Shown here piece by piece: positions 34,372-34,431 of a stretch of 34,431 bases of DNA. The notes below the pieces were generated by a model that was given only the letters and a program-made list of their open reading frames with translations, did not search any database and was not told the origin of the DNA. Origin of the DNA: Cellvibrionales bacterium UBA5860 (GTDB lineage Bacteria; Pseudomonadota; Gammaproteobacteria; Pseudomonadales; Porticoccaceae); NCBI GenBank assembly GCA_002431545.1, contig DJFY01000104.1:1-34431 (forward strand). Reading direction: 5' to 3'. How positions within the stretch are numbered: position 1 is the first letter of the stretch; each line of letters begins with the position of its first letter. A program made the position numbers and the translations under genes.

Positions 34372-34431
34372 TGGTGCCCGGAGCCGGAATCGAACCGGCA
34401 CGGTATTGCTACCGAGGGATTTTAAGTCCCT
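34372..34431 (-). tRNA. tRNA-Leu (anticodon UAA), 3' part only
   Basis: The minus strand reads into a tRNA 3' region. A 5-bp anticodon stem AGGGA/TCCCT encloses the loop CTTAAAA with anticodon TAA (leucine). A long class II variable arm follows (CGGTA/TACCG), then a T arm GCCGG-TTCGATT-CCGGC, and the acceptor end finishes with an encoded CCA (34372-34374). The D arm and the 5' acceptor strand lie beyond the right edge. Anticodon, long variable arm and T loop agree on tRNA-Leu(UAA). Confidence 0.95.

Noticed and set aside
1..34431. Mobile elements, CRISPR arrays, toxin-antitoxin or defence cassettes
   Set aside because: No transposase, integrase, spaced repeats, or paired small toxin/antitoxin frames with recognisable motifs were seen on either strand.

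Overview
The window looks like chromosomal DNA of a free-living gammaproteobacterium, probably a marine relative of the Cellvibrionales/OM60-NOR5 or Pseudomonas side of the class. The reasons are gene order and protein type. The yfgD–sppA–hda–DUF2066–purM block, the divergent metG/mrp pair and the rnfABCDGE order are all gammaproteobacterial. The Dcd, YihY and DUF3108/DUF3014 proteins resemble those of pseudomonad-like lineages. The DNA is moderately GC-rich, with a few sharply AT-rich intergenic patches. No database search was possible; the lineage is an inference.

Positions 1 to about 18.9 kb are housekeeping. A thioredoxin-like lipoprotein (cut by the window edge) and a YihY-type membrane protein lie on the minus strand. 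yfgD, a DUF2069 membrane protein and sppA face right, converging on hda–DUF2066. purM is divergent from DUF2066 and is followed by DUF3108 and DUF3014 envelope proteins, with no purN between. dcd and a short Mrp/ApbC lie on the minus strand, and metG diverges from mrp. A complete six-gene rnf operon follows, encoding a membrane ferredoxin:NAD+ oxidoreductase (Rsx/Rnf); nth, which follows it in E. coli, is absent.

From 19 to 28 kb is an accessory, metabolically flavoured stretch: an SDR-type epimerase, an N-acyl-D-amino-acid deacylase-like amidohydrolase, a D-2-hydroxyacid dehydrogenase, an exported SurE-like phosphatase, a VOC protein, an AcoX-type ATP-NAD-kinase-fold protein and a DASS-family carboxylate/Na+ symporter. 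Many are arranged as divergent pairs around regulatory-looking intergenic DNA. Together they could handle organic acids or D-configured substrates, but no pathway can be assigned with confidence.

From 28 to 34.4 kb come two DoxX-like membrane proteins around a YaiI/UPF0178 protein, an M13 metallopeptidase lipoprotein, a small Rieske ferredoxin, MarC, a DUF1003 protein, a gene-free stretch and the 3' part of a tRNA-Leu(UAA).

I saw no CRISPR array, transposase, integrase, phage gene or obvious defence cassette. The items most worth a second look are the orphan AcoX-like gene with an 11-bp tandem repeat in its divergent promoter, an in-frame extension beyond the TAG of the SDR gene, an inverted repeat in front of rnf, a plus-strand terminator with no gene to serve, the missing purN, and the loosely defined catabolic block.
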